DNA of 64,000 nt from NCBI RefSeq assembly GCF_037622515.1, contig NZ_JBBJCN010000004.1:124001-188000 (forward strand), read 5' to 3'. This document shows, piece after piece, positions 25,713 through 35,354 of the stretch. Source of the DNA: Paradesertivirga superstes (GTDB lineage: Bacteria; Bacteroidota; Bacteroidia; Sphingobacteriales; Sphingobacteriaceae). The translations under genes were made by a program, and so were the position numbers. The notes below the pieces were generated by a model, which was given only the letters and a program-made list of their open reading frames with translations, did not search any database and had not been told where the DNA came from. Positions within the stretch are counted from its first letter, which is position 1. Every line of letters begins with the position of its first letter.

Positions 25713-26855
25713 CTAACCCATTAAGACGTTTAACATTTGTTTATTAACTTTATGGACGTCAAATTTCTCCTGAGCATATCTCCTACCCTGTATTCCAAAT
25801 TTTATTATATCCTTCGAGTTAATCACGTAATATTCCATTTTAGATATAAGTGCACTAACATTTTTAACCGGAACTAAAAACCCGTTAGATTCTCCGGGTT
25901 CTTCATTTACAGTTTCCTTGCACCCAACCGAATTAGTAGTTAAAACTGCCCGCCCCATGGCCATCGCTTCCAGAATACACCTTGGAATGCCTTCGCCGTA
26001 ATAAGACGGCAGTACCAGAACTGATGACTCTTTAATAAAAGATCGAACATCATCCACCTGCCCCAGGTATTCTATCACGTCGCCTGAGAGTAGTTTTTCA
26101 TAAAGTTTTTTATCAATAGCATCTATATTATCATCATAAGGGCCAATTAATTGACATTTCACAAAGGGAAAGCTGGCGCGTATCACTTTTGCTGCCTCAT
26201 AATATTCATTAACACCTTTCGCATTAATCAATCTGGCGATCATTAAAAAGCTAATCTGTTTACAATTGGGCTCGCTATATACGTAATGAGATAAATCTAC
26301 CCCAGATCCATTTACAACAAATGCTTTATTTCTATTGGTAATTATTTTGAAATCGAGAAGTGTTTTGTAATCGTCTTTATTTTGCAGGATAACGCTTGTT
26401 CTGTTACGATTTATCAGGCTCAGCTTCAAAAGCCCTCTCGTAATTATTTTGATAATATTTGTACCCGATTCTGTATTTAGAAAATTGTATCCCAAACCAG
26501 TTAACATAGGCGTTATGCGCTTTACCCCGCAGATATTAGCCACCAGGCAACCATAAATAACGGGTTTAAAAGCATAGGGAAAGAACACATCGGGCCGTAT
26601 TAATTTAATGACTTTATACAGGCTGATGATATATTTTATATCAGACCATACAGAAACCTTGCTGGAATCTAATCCGTTTTCATAAACGATTACACCTAAA
26701 CGATCAAGAGTATTTCGAATACTGGTTTGTGAAATTTTAGGGGTAAATACAAAAACTTCATTCTGTTCTAACAGAGCTTCTATAAGCTTCCCTCTAAAGT
26801 CAAGAAGAGAACGCGATGAATCGCAGGCGATAAGTATTTTTCTTTTCAATTCCAT
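25713..26855 (-). CDS. Glycosyltransferase family 4
   Basis: 380-residue GT-B enzyme. The N-terminal domain starts KILIACDSSRSLLDFRGKLIEALLEQ. The C-terminal donor-binding domain has ISFLMIARLINAKGVNEYYEAA and the GT4 signature YYGEGIPRCILEAMAMGRAVLTTN (E-x7-E). The overall pattern resembles the WcaA/PelF-like retaining transferases that use UDP- or GDP-sugars and add one residue to a lipid-linked oligosaccharide on the cytosolic face. It is the first gene after the pectate lyase terminator, so it probably belongs to the distal unit (25.7 to 19.7 kb). Donor and linkage unknown. Confidence 0.88.
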   Translation of the reverse strand: MELKRKILIACDSSRSLLDFRGKLIEALLEQNEVFVFTPKISQTSIRNTLDRLGVIVYENGLDSSKVSVWSDIKYIISLYKVIKLIRPDVFFPYAFKPVIYGCLVANICGVKRITPMLTGLGYNFLNTESGTNIIKIITRGLLKLSLINRNRTSVILQNKDDYKTLLDFKIITNRNKAFVVNGSGVDLSHYVYSEPNCKQISFLMIARLINAKGVNEYYEAAKVIRASFPFVKCQLIGPYDDNIDAIDKKLYEKLLSGDVIEYLGQVDDVRSFIKESSVLVLPSYYGEGIPRCILEAMAMGRAVLTTNSVGCKETVNEEPGESNGFLVPVKNVSALISKMEYYVINSKDIIKFGIQGRRYAQEKFDVHKVNKQMLNVLMG

Positions 26856-26954
26856 CGGTGTTGAGATTTGAAAACATACACGGATTCATGTACTGGAGGA
26901 TGTTTTTTTTTTCAAAAAAAGCTTATTGAAAAAAATGGTAAACCTTTTTACGTA

Positions 26955-27010
26955 ATTAAAAAAGTTTTAGAAACCATCAAAGCTACCAGTTACGGTAGCC
27001 TTGATGGTTT
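26955..27010 (-). terminator. Strong terminator after the pectate lyase gene
   Basis: AAACCATCAAAGCTACC (26971-26987) pairs with GGTAGCCTTGATGGTTT (26994-27010), about 17 bp with one G-T pair and a six-base loop. On the minus strand it is followed by CTAAAACTTTTTTAATT. It separates the lyase from the distal polysaccharide genes. Confidence 0.87.
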
Positions 27011-27050
27011 GTATTGTTTTAAAAATTATGAATCTGCGAAAAGACTCAAC

Positions 27051-28757
27051 TTATTTTGCACCAGCTCCGCTAGCAACAACTGAAGGAACATTTGCTGCAG
27101 GGATAAGAACTGACTGATATTCGTATGAAGGAACCCAGTTAGAAGCAGCAGTTGTGATTCTTGGAGTTCCACCGTTAAATATGTTGGTGTTTGCACCACT
27201 TACATAACCCGGTTTTGCATTGAAATCTGTTCTTATTGGCACTCCTGTACCTTCAAAGTAGTTATTGTCTGTACGTACAGTGGCATCCATAGTTACGCCA
27301 ATACCGTATCCGCTACCGTTTTTAACATAATTATTAAATACGTGCATCTGGCCAAAACGAGTTGTTGGTTGTCTTTCAGAAACGTTATAGAAATAATTAT
27401 TGTAAACAGTTACGTGCAGTTTACCGATATCGCTTGTTCTTGCGTCAGAAAAACCAATCAGTAAGGCAATGTGATTATCGTGTAGTTTGTTCCATGATAA
27501 AGAAACATAATCTGATCCGTTACCTACATCCAGTAATCCGTCATAATAATCCCAACCATGACTACGGTCTGATGATAAAGTACAGTGGTCAACCCAAACG
27601 TGATGAGCGTTTTCTTTAATAACAATATTTGAATATGTAACTACATTTCTGATTGTCATGTTTCTAATGATAACGTTACTGGTTCCGTATACTAACAAAC
27701 CAACACCATCCATGCTTGATCCGCTTAATCCGATAATTGTTTTATTTGAACTTATATTAACGTATCCTGTACCAGTGATATTTCCTGAGAATTGAATAAT
27801 CATTGGAGATGATGAAGCCGCAGCACTTTTTAGAGCCGATAAAGTAGAAACAGTTACTGTTTGTCCTCCCTGACCACCTGTAGTTAAGCCATTTACATTT
27901 GCATAACCAACAATACCTGTTGCCGGTTGAGCAGTTTCTGTTGCCGGTGGAGTAATCTCTTGTGGCGGCGCAGTAGTAGTTGGAGGAGGAGTTGTTGTTG
28001 TTGCTGCTTCTCCAATTATATACGAGTATTGTCTGCCGTTAGTGCGCGGATTTGAATTGTCAGATGCTGAGAAATACAATTTACCAGCCCAATGACTATA
28101 TCTGCCGTTACCGTAATTTCTGATATCAGCATGAACCGAATGTGCAGGATTTAATTCTACACCGTTTTCAAATACTCTTAAAGTTGAAATTGTTGGCTGT
28201 GTATCAGAATCAGACGTAATTCCAAAATCTTTTACCACAGCATATGCGAATCCACCATCCGAAACGCTGGATGATACATCTAAAGGGGTTGTAGAAAGAG
28301 CTACCGTAGCTGTTGCATTGGTATAGGTGTATTTTCTGCCGTTTGTTTTCGGATTAGTATTATCCGATGCAGAAAAATAGATTTTTGTGCCCCAATGACT
28401 AAATCTTCCCTGTCCGGAAGTACGAACGTCGTTGTGAACTGAATGGGCCGGACCTATTTCTTTTCCATCTTCAAAAATTCTGATTGTTGAAACAGTTGGT
28501 TGAGATGGTGAATCTCCGGTTGTGTTTAAATTTTGATTGATTACATAAGCAAAACCGCCATCGCTCGCAGCTTTTGAAACATCCAGAGAACCACTTACAG
28601 TGGTCGCGCTGGTGGTGGCCATTATGGCACTTGTTGTGGTGTCTGAATAAACCTCGTCAGTTGATTCTTTTTTGCATTGAGTAAATAAGATTACTGCACA
28701 TAATAGAAGGCACATTGATAATCCTTTGTTAAAACTAAATCTTTTCATTTCTTTCAT
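27051..28757 (-). CDS. Lipoprotein pectate lyase (PL1) with two SDGGFAY domains
   Basis: 568 residues. A lipoprotein signal ends at LFTQC (Cys28). Two tandem domains of unknown function follow (about 58-145 and 159-246), each with SDGGFAY, QPT(V/I)ST, AHSVH and NP(K/R)TNGR. Next is a Pro/Thr linker (TTTPPPTTTAPPQEITPP), then a polysaccharide lyase family 1 right-handed beta-helix. Its PL1 features are HHVWVDHCTLSSD, the acidic DGLLDV region, and ERQPTTRFG, which carries the catalytic arginine and RxPxxR-like signature. It would cleave polygalacturonate by beta-elimination at the cell surface or in the periplasm. It lies inside the polysaccharide locus next to a uronate epimerase, so it may trim the cell's own polymer. 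An alternative start is the ATG at 28748. Confidence 0.9.
   Translation of the reverse strand: MKEMKRFSFNKGLSMCLLLCAVILFTQCKKESTDEVYSDTTTSAIMATTSATTVSGSLDVSKAASDGGFAYVINQNLNTTGDSPSQPTVSTIRIFEDGKEIGPAHSVHNDVRTSGQGRFSHWGTKIYFSASDNTNPKTNGRKYTYTNATATVALSTTPLDVSSSVSDGGFAYAVVKDFGITSDSDTQPTISTLRVFENGVELNPAHSVHADIRNYGNGRYSHWAGKLYFSASDNSNPRTNGRQYSYIIGEAATTTTPPPTTTAPPQEITPPATETAQPATGIVGYANVNGLTTGGQGGQTVTVSTLSALKSAAASSSPMIIQFSGNITGTGYVNISSNKTIIGLSGSSMDGVGLLVYGTSNVIIRNMTIRNVVTYSNIVIKENAHHVWVDHCTLSSDRSHGWDYYDGLLDVGNGSDYVSLSWNKLHDNHIALLIGFSDARTSDIGKLHVTVYNNYFYNVSERQPTTRFGQMHVFNNYVKNGSGYGIGVTMDATVRTDNNYFEGTGVPIRTDFNAKPGYVSGANTNIFNGGTPRITTAASNWVPSYEYQSVLIPAANVPSVVASGAGAK
28020..28283 (-). repeat. SDGGFAY domain, lyase copy 2
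   Basis: Encodes lyase residues about 159-246: LDVSSSVSDGGFAYAVV at the start, QPTISTLRVFENG, AHSVHADIRNYGNGRYSHW, and NPRTNGRQYSY at the end. Homologous to the neighbouring copy and to two segments in the giant adhesin (57522-57787, 58062-58327). Confidence 0.85.
28323..28586 (-). repeat. SDGGFAY domain, lyase copy 1
   Basis: Encodes lyase residues about 58-145: LDVSKAASDGGFAYVI, QPTVSTIRIFEDG, AHSVHNDVRTSGQGRFSHW, and NPKTNGRKYTY. The regular spacing of these motifs over about 88 residues marks a discrete domain. Confidence 0.85.
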
Positions 28758-29212
28758 ACTGTGTTTTTAATTACACCTCTTGAACGCATCAAATGGTACA
28801 GAGTTGCATACACATACAGTAGGAAAAGACGATATTTTTTTTATGTGATTTTTGCTCTTCTAAGAAAAGTTAACTTAAGAGCTGTTTAAATTTTGGATAT
28901 ATGTTGTAACATCTTTATAAAAAAGAACGAAATTATATGCACGATAAAAAAAGTATTCTTTCAATTAATATAGATTGTCATATATCGGCAATATTTTCGT
29001 GCTTATTTTTTTACAAAAAAAATAAAACTTTTTTAAAACTAATTTTCGAGTGTGAACTAATTTCACACATTTCACAATCGATGTTAGATTCACAGACGAC
29101 GAAATGTAAATTATCTGTCATAAAATATTCTTAATTTTATTTTTTTAAAACCATTCCAAAAATATTTTGTGAAAATAGGCTCAAGAATAGATTTAAAAAC
29201 GTCGCATTTTTG
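28758..29212. other. Intergenic region upstream of pectate lyase
   Basis: 455 AT-rich bases with no convincing gene. It should contain the lyase promoter and its control sites. A hairpin GCTCTT...AAGAGC lies near 28853-28882 and a cluster of TTCACA boxes at 29050-29094. I found no clear TAnnTTTG promoter match. Confidence 0.45.
29050..29094. promoter_or_regulatory. TGTGAA/TTCACA operator-like cluster
   Basis: GTGTGAA-N5-TTCACAC at 29050-29068 is a perfect inverted repeat, followed by two more TTCACA boxes at 29071 and 29089. The same box recurs upstream of both wza-like genes. It resembles a CRP-type site but with a seven-base TGTGA/TCACA spacer. Confidence 0.5.
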
Positions 29213-30307
29213 TTACGATGCAAGACCATGCCTGATATAAATTTGTTCTTTAATACTAAAGCCATAATATTTTTTGTACCAGGAAACAAAATTTCTAACT
29301 CCTTCATTTACAGATACTTTTGGTTTATACCCATATTCTGTATTCAGAGTGTGCACATCAGCCCAAGTACGCGGAACGTCGCCGTCCTGTAAAGGTAAAT
29401 AATTGATAATCGCTGATTTTCCCAGGTTATCTTCTATCTCTCTTACAAAATCGCAAAGATTTACAGACTGCCCCCTGCCAATATTCAAGACGCTATAAGG
29501 AGCGATAGAGCTTGCAGGGTTTGGATCACTCGAATCCCATTTTGGATTGCTTTTGGCCGGCTGATCAAAGGCCATCACAATTCCCTCAATTATATCATCC
29601 ACATAGGTAAAATCTCTTTGCATATTACCGAAATTAAAAACGTCAATCGGCTTATTCTCTATAATATTTTTAGTAAAAATAAAAAGAGCCATGTCAGGTC
29701 TACCCCAGGGGCCATATACGGTAAAGAATCTTAAGCCGGTAGTAGGCAGGTTAAATAAGTGACTATAAGCATGAGCCATTAACTCATTGCTTTTTTTAGA
29801 AGCTGCATAGAGAGATACTGGATGATCCACGTTATCATTGACAGAAAAGGGCATTTTTGTATTCAATCCATAAACACTGGAAGAACTGGCATATAGTAAA
29901 TGTTTAATAGAATAATGTCGTGAACATTCTAAAATATTTAGAAAGCCTACTATATTAGATTCCATGTAGGCCCGGGGATTTGTAAGACTGTACCTCACTC
30001 CTGCCTGGGCGGCCAGATTGCATACGGCATCAAATTTTGAGTGCAGAAATAATTCATGAAGACCCTCAGAATCGGTAAGGTCCAATTTTACAAATTGATA
30101 ATTTTCATTCGTTGAACTTTGTACAGATTTCCCATATTCAATTCTATCTTCTTCTACACCAGTTTCATGTAAACGACCGTATTTCAGGTTTACATCATAA
30201 TAGTCGTTTATATTATCAATTCCTGTTACTTCATCTCCCCGTTCCAATAAACGTTTTACCAGATGAAATCCAATAAATCCGGCGCTGCCTGTTACTAATA
30301 CTTTCAT
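29213..30307 (-). CDS. NAD-dependent epimerase, UDP-glucuronate 4-epimerase-like
   Basis: 364 residues of extended SDR fold. The NAD motif is VTGSAGFIGFHLVKRLLERGDEV, followed by IDNINDYYDVNLKYGRL, typical of UDP-glucuronate 4-epimerases (LspL/Cap1J type). The catalytic set is Ser in YASSSSVYG and YxxxK in VSLYAASKKSNE. The expected product is UDP-galacturonate. This makes galacturonic acid a likely component of the polymer and fits the nearby pectate lyase. Last gene of the upstream block, 455 bases before the lyase start. A UDP-glucose dehydrogenase to supply the substrate is not in the window. Confidence 0.87.
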   Translation of the reverse strand: MKVLVTGSAGFIGFHLVKRLLERGDEVTGIDNINDYYDVNLKYGRLHETGVEEDRIEYGKSVQSSTNENYQFVKLDLTDSEGLHELFLHSKFDAVCNLAAQAGVRYSLTNPRAYMESNIVGFLNILECSRHYSIKHLLYASSSSVYGLNTKMPFSVNDNVDHPVSLYAASKKSNELMAHAYSHLFNLPTTGLRFFTVYGPWGRPDMALFIFTKNIIENKPIDVFNFGNMQRDFTYVDDIIEGIVMAFDQPAKSNPKWDSSDPNPASSIAPYSVLNIGRGQSVNLCDFVREIEDNLGKSAIINYLPLQDGDVPRTWADVHTLNTEYGYKPKVSVNEGVRNFVSWYKKYYGFSIKEQIYIRHGLAS

Positions 30308-30400
30308 AAGATTTATGTAAATGGTTAAAAATTGATAATTAATATGACAGGGTTCCCACTGGTGTAATGAGAATTAATAAAATTGAATTTTTACATTGAG

Positions 30401-32239
30401 CTAGTTAAGGTTTCTGTACCAAACCTCCATACCGAAAATGCAAAAAAGGATTTTGGCTCTTCTTTCGTCTGATATCCTGACCTTGCGAGAGATCAGATCT
30501 TCTATAAAGCTCTTCCGGATAATTTTCGAATACAAATTATCTTCAGCCAATAGATAATCCGCAACGATGTCTTTCAATTCATTGTCTATCCACTTTTTCA
30601 AAGGTATTTCAAAGCCCCTTTTTGGTTGGTTTATCAGATCCGGGGGTAAATATTTTTTTGCCAGATCTCTAAGAATATACTTTGTAGTGATGTTATTGAT
30701 TTTAAATTCGTCGCTTAAGCCCGGTGCAAATTCCAGTATATCTTTAGAGAGAAACGGACTTCGCCCCTCCAGTGAATGAGCCATTGTTGCTATATCCATT
30801 TTAGGCAATAGGCCACTAAATAAAATACTCTGAAAATCCATCAGCAATAACTTATTTAAGGATGAAAGAGATAACTGATTTATAAATTCAAGATTAGCAG
30901 TTATATCAAGCAATTCGGGACGGTGTAAAAACTGATTTTCATACCCCACTAACATATCAGATGAAGCAGAGCTGTATACTTTTACATTATCCTTATAACT
31001 GGCAAATTTCAACAGCCTGTATAAATAATTATACCTGCTCTTTTTTTCATTTGCTACAGGCAGTATCCTCAGCAAGCTGCTGGCTGTCATCCTGGATAAA
31101 TCGGTTGACTTAAAAAAGTCGTGATACTTAAAAGGAACATATCTCCTGTAACCACCAAAAAGCTCATCTGCACCATCGCCATTTAAAGCTACAGTTATAT
31201 GTTGTTTGGCAGCTTTTGCTACATAATAACTCGGGATGGAAGAACTATCGCAATAAGGTTCGCCGTAATTAATTAATAGCGGCACTATATCATTTTTCAA
31301 ATCAGAAAATGAAATTTCAACAACCCTGTGATTGGTATTGAATTTTTCCGCAACCTGATTTGCAAGTGAAGATTCGTCGTATGCACCTTCAATTTTTACA
31401 GTGAACGTTTTTAAAGTTGATGAATATTCTCTTGCGATAGCCGTAACTAATCCGCTGTCTATACCGCCACTCAGAAAAGATCCTACATCAAGGTCTGAGC
31501 TTTCAATGCGGCTTTTTACAGCAGAATGGAGTTTTCTGTCAAGTTCTTCGATGGCATCTTTATAAGTAATACGATTTACCTGACGGTAAAACAATGAAAT
31601 ATCAAACCATTTGTAGAGCCCGGTTTCATTGGTTTTCGTATCTATTTTGAGATAATGTCCGTTTTCTAATTCTGAAACATACTGATAAGGTGTGGATTTG
31701 CGGTAATGATATCCCAGATACAAATAATCGGATATAGCGGAATAATTAATGGGAGCCTTGGTAATACTATATAAGGTATTTAATTCGGATGAAAAAACAA
31801 CGCTGGCGTCTTTCTGATATATATATAAGGGTTTTTTTCCGGCACGGTCCCGAGCTAAAAACAACAGATTCTTGTTTGAATCGTAGAGTGCCAGCGCAAA
31901 CATTCCATCAAATTCATTGAGCATTTTCATTCCCATTTTTTGATATAAAAGAAGAATGGTTTTAGTATCAGAATGCGATTCGGACGATAATCCATATTTT
32001 TTTCTGAGGTACATGTGATTATATATTTCCCCGTTGAAAACAATATAAATGCCATCGAACTGCATCGGTTGCGCTCCGGCTTCACTCAAATCCTGAATAG
32101 CTAAACGAGTATGATATAGCTGAATATTATTAAGCTCCAAATTATCATGCGCATCAGGTCCGCGATGGTAGAGCCCCTTAAATACTTTAGAAGAATCATC
32201 AGACAGCCTGTAGTTTATTGTTCCGAAAATACCGCACAT
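30401..32239 (-). CDS. AsnB-type glutamine amidotransferase, copy 1
   Basis: 612 residues. The N-terminal glutaminase domain begins MCGIFGTINY, with Cys2 as nucleophile, followed by GPD and YNHMYLR. The C-terminal ATP pyrophosphatase domain has the P-loop SFLSGGIDSG and LNGDGADELFGGYRRY. Chemically it adenylates a carboxylate and amidates it with ammonia from glutamine. Housekeeping AsnB makes asparagine, but copies inside polysaccharide loci are generally thought to amidate uronic acids. A second, clearly different copy lies at 33401-35260. Next to a uronate epimerase, sugar amidation seems the likelier role. Confidence 0.88.
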   Translation of the reverse strand: MCGIFGTINYRLSDDSSKVFKGLYHRGPDAHDNLELNNIQLYHTRLAIQDLSEAGAQPMQFDGIYIVFNGEIYNHMYLRKKYGLSSESHSDTKTILLLYQKMGMKMLNEFDGMFALALYDSNKNLLFLARDRAGKKPLYIYQKDASVVFSSELNTLYSITKAPINYSAISDYLYLGYHYRKSTPYQYVSELENGHYLKIDTKTNETGLYKWFDISLFYRQVNRITYKDAIEELDRKLHSAVKSRIESSDLDVGSFLSGGIDSGLVTAIAREYSSTLKTFTVKIEGAYDESSLANQVAEKFNTNHRVVEISFSDLKNDIVPLLINYGEPYCDSSSIPSYYVAKAAKQHITVALNGDGADELFGGYRRYVPFKYHDFFKSTDLSRMTASSLLRILPVANEKKSRYNYLYRLLKFASYKDNVKVYSSASSDMLVGYENQFLHRPELLDITANLEFINQLSLSSLNKLLLMDFQSILFSGLLPKMDIATMAHSLEGRSPFLSKDILEFAPGLSDEFKINNITTKYILRDLAKKYLPPDLINQPKRGFEIPLKKWIDNELKDIVADYLLAEDNLYSKIIRKSFIEDLISRKVRISDERRAKILFCIFGMEVWYRNLN

Positions 32240-32289
32240 GATAGTTTGTTTTAAGACTTATAAAAATTCACAGCCGGAGCGTCCCAGAA

Positions 32290-33378
32290 TTATTTAGAGC
32301 TTAATTCTGCTTTTTTTCCTGAAAACAATTCAATTGCATGGAGCCAATCGCCCATTATTTTTTTTTCAGAGAAATTTGTTTCTATAAATTTTCTTCCGTT
32401 TTCAGCCATGACAATGCGCTCTTTGTTGCCCATACTCATTAATTTGGACATTTTATGAGCGAGATCCACTTCATTTGCCGGTTTAGAAAGAAAACCACAT
32501 TGGGCTCCATTAACCAGTTCGTTATTTCCGTCTATATCGGTAACCACCACTGGTATATTTCTGGCCATTGCTTCAAGAATTGCGTTGGGCATTCCTTCCG
32601 AAAAAGAAGAGAGAACAAAGGCATCGGCACTCTCAAGATAGTCTGTGGCTTTAGGTTGAAATCCCAGTAAACGAACACGATCCTGGATTTTGAGTTCTTC
32701 AATTATCTTTAAGGGCCAAACCTCCTTGTTTAAGTTCCCCAAGATATCTACTCTAAAGTTTTTCTCTTTGATAAGTGCGATGGCTTTGAATAATGTTAAA
32801 TAATCTTTATTCCATCTGAAATGCGCTATACATACCCAATTAAATGTTCCGGAATGCTCCCTTCGCAAGGGTTTTAGTAAAGGAATTTCTATTCTGTTAT
32901 AGATGACGATACCCGGCTTACTTACTAATTTACTTCGTTCAAAGCTTAGTTTCGATGCGTGAGAATTGTATACAATGCCATCGTCAAACGTCGAAGTTAT
33001 CTTAAATGGAATGTACCATTTCCTGTTTATTACTGAAATTCTGATTGTTGAAATTAATTTAAACCGGAGAAAAATCTTAAGTAAACGGGCAAAAATGATT
33101 GCAATGAACATGAAAGCTATTACTACATCGCAGCGGAAGGACTTCACTGTTTTATATAAAAATATCCAGTTTGAAAAGAAATGTCCTGTCCAGTTCTGTA
33201 AAACCACTAAATCGATATCTTCTTTTTGAAAATCTATATTAAACTCATTAATTGGCTTTAATGAAATAATCATCACCTCATGGTTTTTAGATTTCAAAAA
33301 CCTTGCTATTTTAATCAATTGGGTTTCTGCTCCACCTTTACTAAGACTTGGTGTTATAAATAGAATCCTTTTTTTCAT
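32290..33378 (-). CDS. Glycosyltransferase family 4
   Basis: 362 residues. It opens KKRILFITPSLSKGGAETQLIKIARFL, a classic GT4 N-terminus with the GGAE/T loop. The donor domain shows FRVDILGNLN, RVRLLGFQPKATDYLESADAFVLSSFSEGMPNAILEAMARNIPVVVTD, including the E-x7-E pair. It is expected to act on the cytosolic face, adding one sugar to a lipid-linked repeat unit. It sits between the two AsnB-like genes. No signal peptide; a hydrophobic stretch around residues 93-110 may touch the membrane. Donor sugar unknown. Confidence 0.88.
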   Translation of the reverse strand: MKKRILFITPSLSKGGAETQLIKIARFLKSKNHEVMIISLKPINEFNIDFQKEDIDLVVLQNWTGHFFSNWIFLYKTVKSFRCDVVIAFMFIAIIFARLLKIFLRFKLISTIRISVINRKWYIPFKITSTFDDGIVYNSHASKLSFERSKLVSKPGIVIYNRIEIPLLKPLRREHSGTFNWVCIAHFRWNKDYLTLFKAIALIKEKNFRVDILGNLNKEVWPLKIIEELKIQDRVRLLGFQPKATDYLESADAFVLSSFSEGMPNAILEAMARNIPVVVTDIDGNNELVNGAQCGFLSKPANEVDLAHKMSKLMSMGNKERIVMAENGRKFIETNFSEKKIMGDWLHAIELFSGKKAELSSK

Positions 33379-33400
33379 AATGAATTCAACTAAGATTTAA

Positions 33401-35260
33401 TCACGCTATTATTCCGGCATGGGGCATTGCTTTATTGGAAACGAATGAAGCTTGCTCGGATTTTAACCATTGTGACATCACCAATAACTTCCAAATCTGT
33501 TGAGAACGATTCCATTTTCCGGTCATGTGCTCCTGAATGATTTGTTCTGTTCTTTGCACATTTATACCTGGGATGTTTTTTAATTCATCCTTTGAAAGGT
33601 TATCCAAAACGTATTCTTTAAGTTCACGTTTAAACCATTCTTTTAACGGCATGGAAAAGCCTGCTTTCGGACGGTTAAACAATGATGAAGGAACATGATG
33701 AAAGAGTAAATCTTTTAAAATTAGTTTCTGATTACCCATTCTGTACTTAAAGCTTACAGGTAAAGATCTTCCAAATTCAATCACTCTGTAATCCATTAAA
33801 GGAGATCTCGATTCCAGGGAAAAAGCCATTGATGCCCTATCCACCTTTGTATTTATATCTTCATTCAGATATGTTTTAATATCAAAATCAGACAACCTCT
33901 TCAATAAAGGTTTATCCGTTGCTGATATTATTTTAAAAAGCTCATTTTTTAAACCCGGGTTTGGATTATGTATCCAGGAACTTTCCATTTCTCCCAGAAT
34001 ATTTACATAGAGTGTATTAATATCCTCCTGAGCTATACCCTTGGCGATTAGCTTATGTCTGTAATTAAGTGATAACTTTACAAACGACGCTAAAAGCTGC
34101 CGAATACTTAATGGCAATGCAAACAAAGAATTGATCGTTTTCATCCATTTATACCTGGAATAACCCAGGAAAACTTCATCGCCGGCATCTCCGCTTAAAG
34201 CCACAGTAACTTGTTTACTGGTATATTTACTTAATAAAAGAGTTGGAATGGCACTTGAATCTGCAAAAGGCTCGTCGAAATACCGGGTAAAGTTTTTTAT
34301 AATTTCTATGCCTTCATAAAGACTGCACTCAATCGTATGATGTTCGGTACCTAAATAATTAGCCACCCGTTGTGCATAGAGACTTTCATCAAATCCTTTT
34401 TCATTGAATTTTATGGAAAAGGTTTTAACATTATTGACTTTTTGAACGGCTAAAGCAACAACCAGGGAGGAGTCTATTCCTCCGGATAGAAATACGCCCA
34501 GGGGAACATCAGCATTCATCCGAATTTTAACAGAATCAGTCAAAAGTTCGTTAAGCATGTGTTTTGCATCCTGATAGGAGCCTGAAAATTCATTCCCGCC
34601 GGTATGATCTAAATCCCAGTATTTATTGACTTCAAACTCTCCGGAATAGAAATCATATATAAAGGAATGACCGGCAGGTAATTTTTTAATCTCTTTCCAT
34701 ATACAATTTGGCTCCGGTATATAACCCCATGTGTAATATTGGTTAATAGCTTTCTGGTCTACAGATAGTTGCCTTCCTAAACTAATTTGAGAAGGTTGGC
34801 TGGCAAACTCTAATTCATGCGGGGAATGGCAGTAATAGAATGGCTTTTTACCAAAACGATCCCTCGCTCCAAAGACAATTCGTTTTTTTTCATCATAAAT
34901 TGCAAAAGCAAACATTCCATTGAAATGAGGTACGCAGTTTTGGCCATATTCTAAATAAGCTGCGCAAATAACTTCGGTATCCGAAACTGTTGTAAACTGA
35001 TACCCTTTTTTAAGAAGTTTAGCTTTAATTTCAGAATAATTATAAATCTCACCATTAAAAACAATGGTAAGATGTAAATACCTGAAGGGTTGATTAGATC
35101 TGGCATCTAAATCAATAATAGCCAGTCGGTTATGCCCAAGAATAATATCCTCCGTACGCCTGATCTCGGTATAATCGGGTCCGCGAAAATTTATACGAGC
35201 CAGCTTTTCTTTAAGGATGTCTTCACTATAGTTAATAGTTGAACCATATATTCCACACAT
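33401..35260 (-). CDS. AsnB-type glutamine amidotransferase, copy 2
   Basis: 619 residues. The N-terminus MCGIYGSTINYSEDI supplies Cys2 for glutamine hydrolysis; FRGPD, FNGEIYNY and SDTEVICAAY are conserved in the glutaminase domain. The synthetase domain has GVFLSGGIDSSLVVAL (P-loop), ALSGDAGDEVFLGYSRYKW and a C-terminal NRPKAGFSMPLKEWF block. It differs substantially from copy 1, so they are not a recent duplication and may amidate different residues. It looks closer to the canonical asparagine synthase than copy 1. It lies 22 bases upstream of the GT4 gene in the same operon. Confidence 0.88.
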   Translation of the reverse strand: MCGIYGSTINYSEDILKEKLARINFRGPDYTEIRRTEDIILGHNRLAIIDLDARSNQPFRYLHLTIVFNGEIYNYSEIKAKLLKKGYQFTTVSDTEVICAAYLEYGQNCVPHFNGMFAFAIYDEKKRIVFGARDRFGKKPFYYCHSPHELEFASQPSQISLGRQLSVDQKAINQYYTWGYIPEPNCIWKEIKKLPAGHSFIYDFYSGEFEVNKYWDLDHTGGNEFSGSYQDAKHMLNELLTDSVKIRMNADVPLGVFLSGGIDSSLVVALAVQKVNNVKTFSIKFNEKGFDESLYAQRVANYLGTEHHTIECSLYEGIEIIKNFTRYFDEPFADSSAIPTLLLSKYTSKQVTVALSGDAGDEVFLGYSRYKWMKTINSLFALPLSIRQLLASFVKLSLNYRHKLIAKGIAQEDINTLYVNILGEMESSWIHNPNPGLKNELFKIISATDKPLLKRLSDFDIKTYLNEDINTKVDRASMAFSLESRSPLMDYRVIEFGRSLPVSFKYRMGNQKLILKDLLFHHVPSSLFNRPKAGFSMPLKEWFKRELKEYVLDNLSKDELKNIPGINVQRTEQIIQEHMTGKWNRSQQIWKLLVMSQWLKSEQASFVSNKAMPHAGIIA

Positions 35261-35354
35261 AACGATACTTTTAATGGTGATTAAATCTGAAATCCAGCAT
35301 CATCGACTTCCGGAAAACAATTGGATTTTGTGATTTATTAAATTTTAAGGCAGT

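Noticed and set aside
26868..27083. Plus-strand 71-residue ORF
   Set aside because: It runs through the lyase terminator hairpin and into the antisense of the lyase gene; no coding character.
29050..29068. Classical CRP site
   Set aside because: The TGTGA/TCACA halves are separated by seven bases instead of six, so it is recorded only as an operator-like repeat.
28937..29134. 65-residue plus-strand ORF upstream of the lyase
   Set aside because: AT-rich, no recognisable protein features, and it overlaps the operator-like TTCACA cluster.
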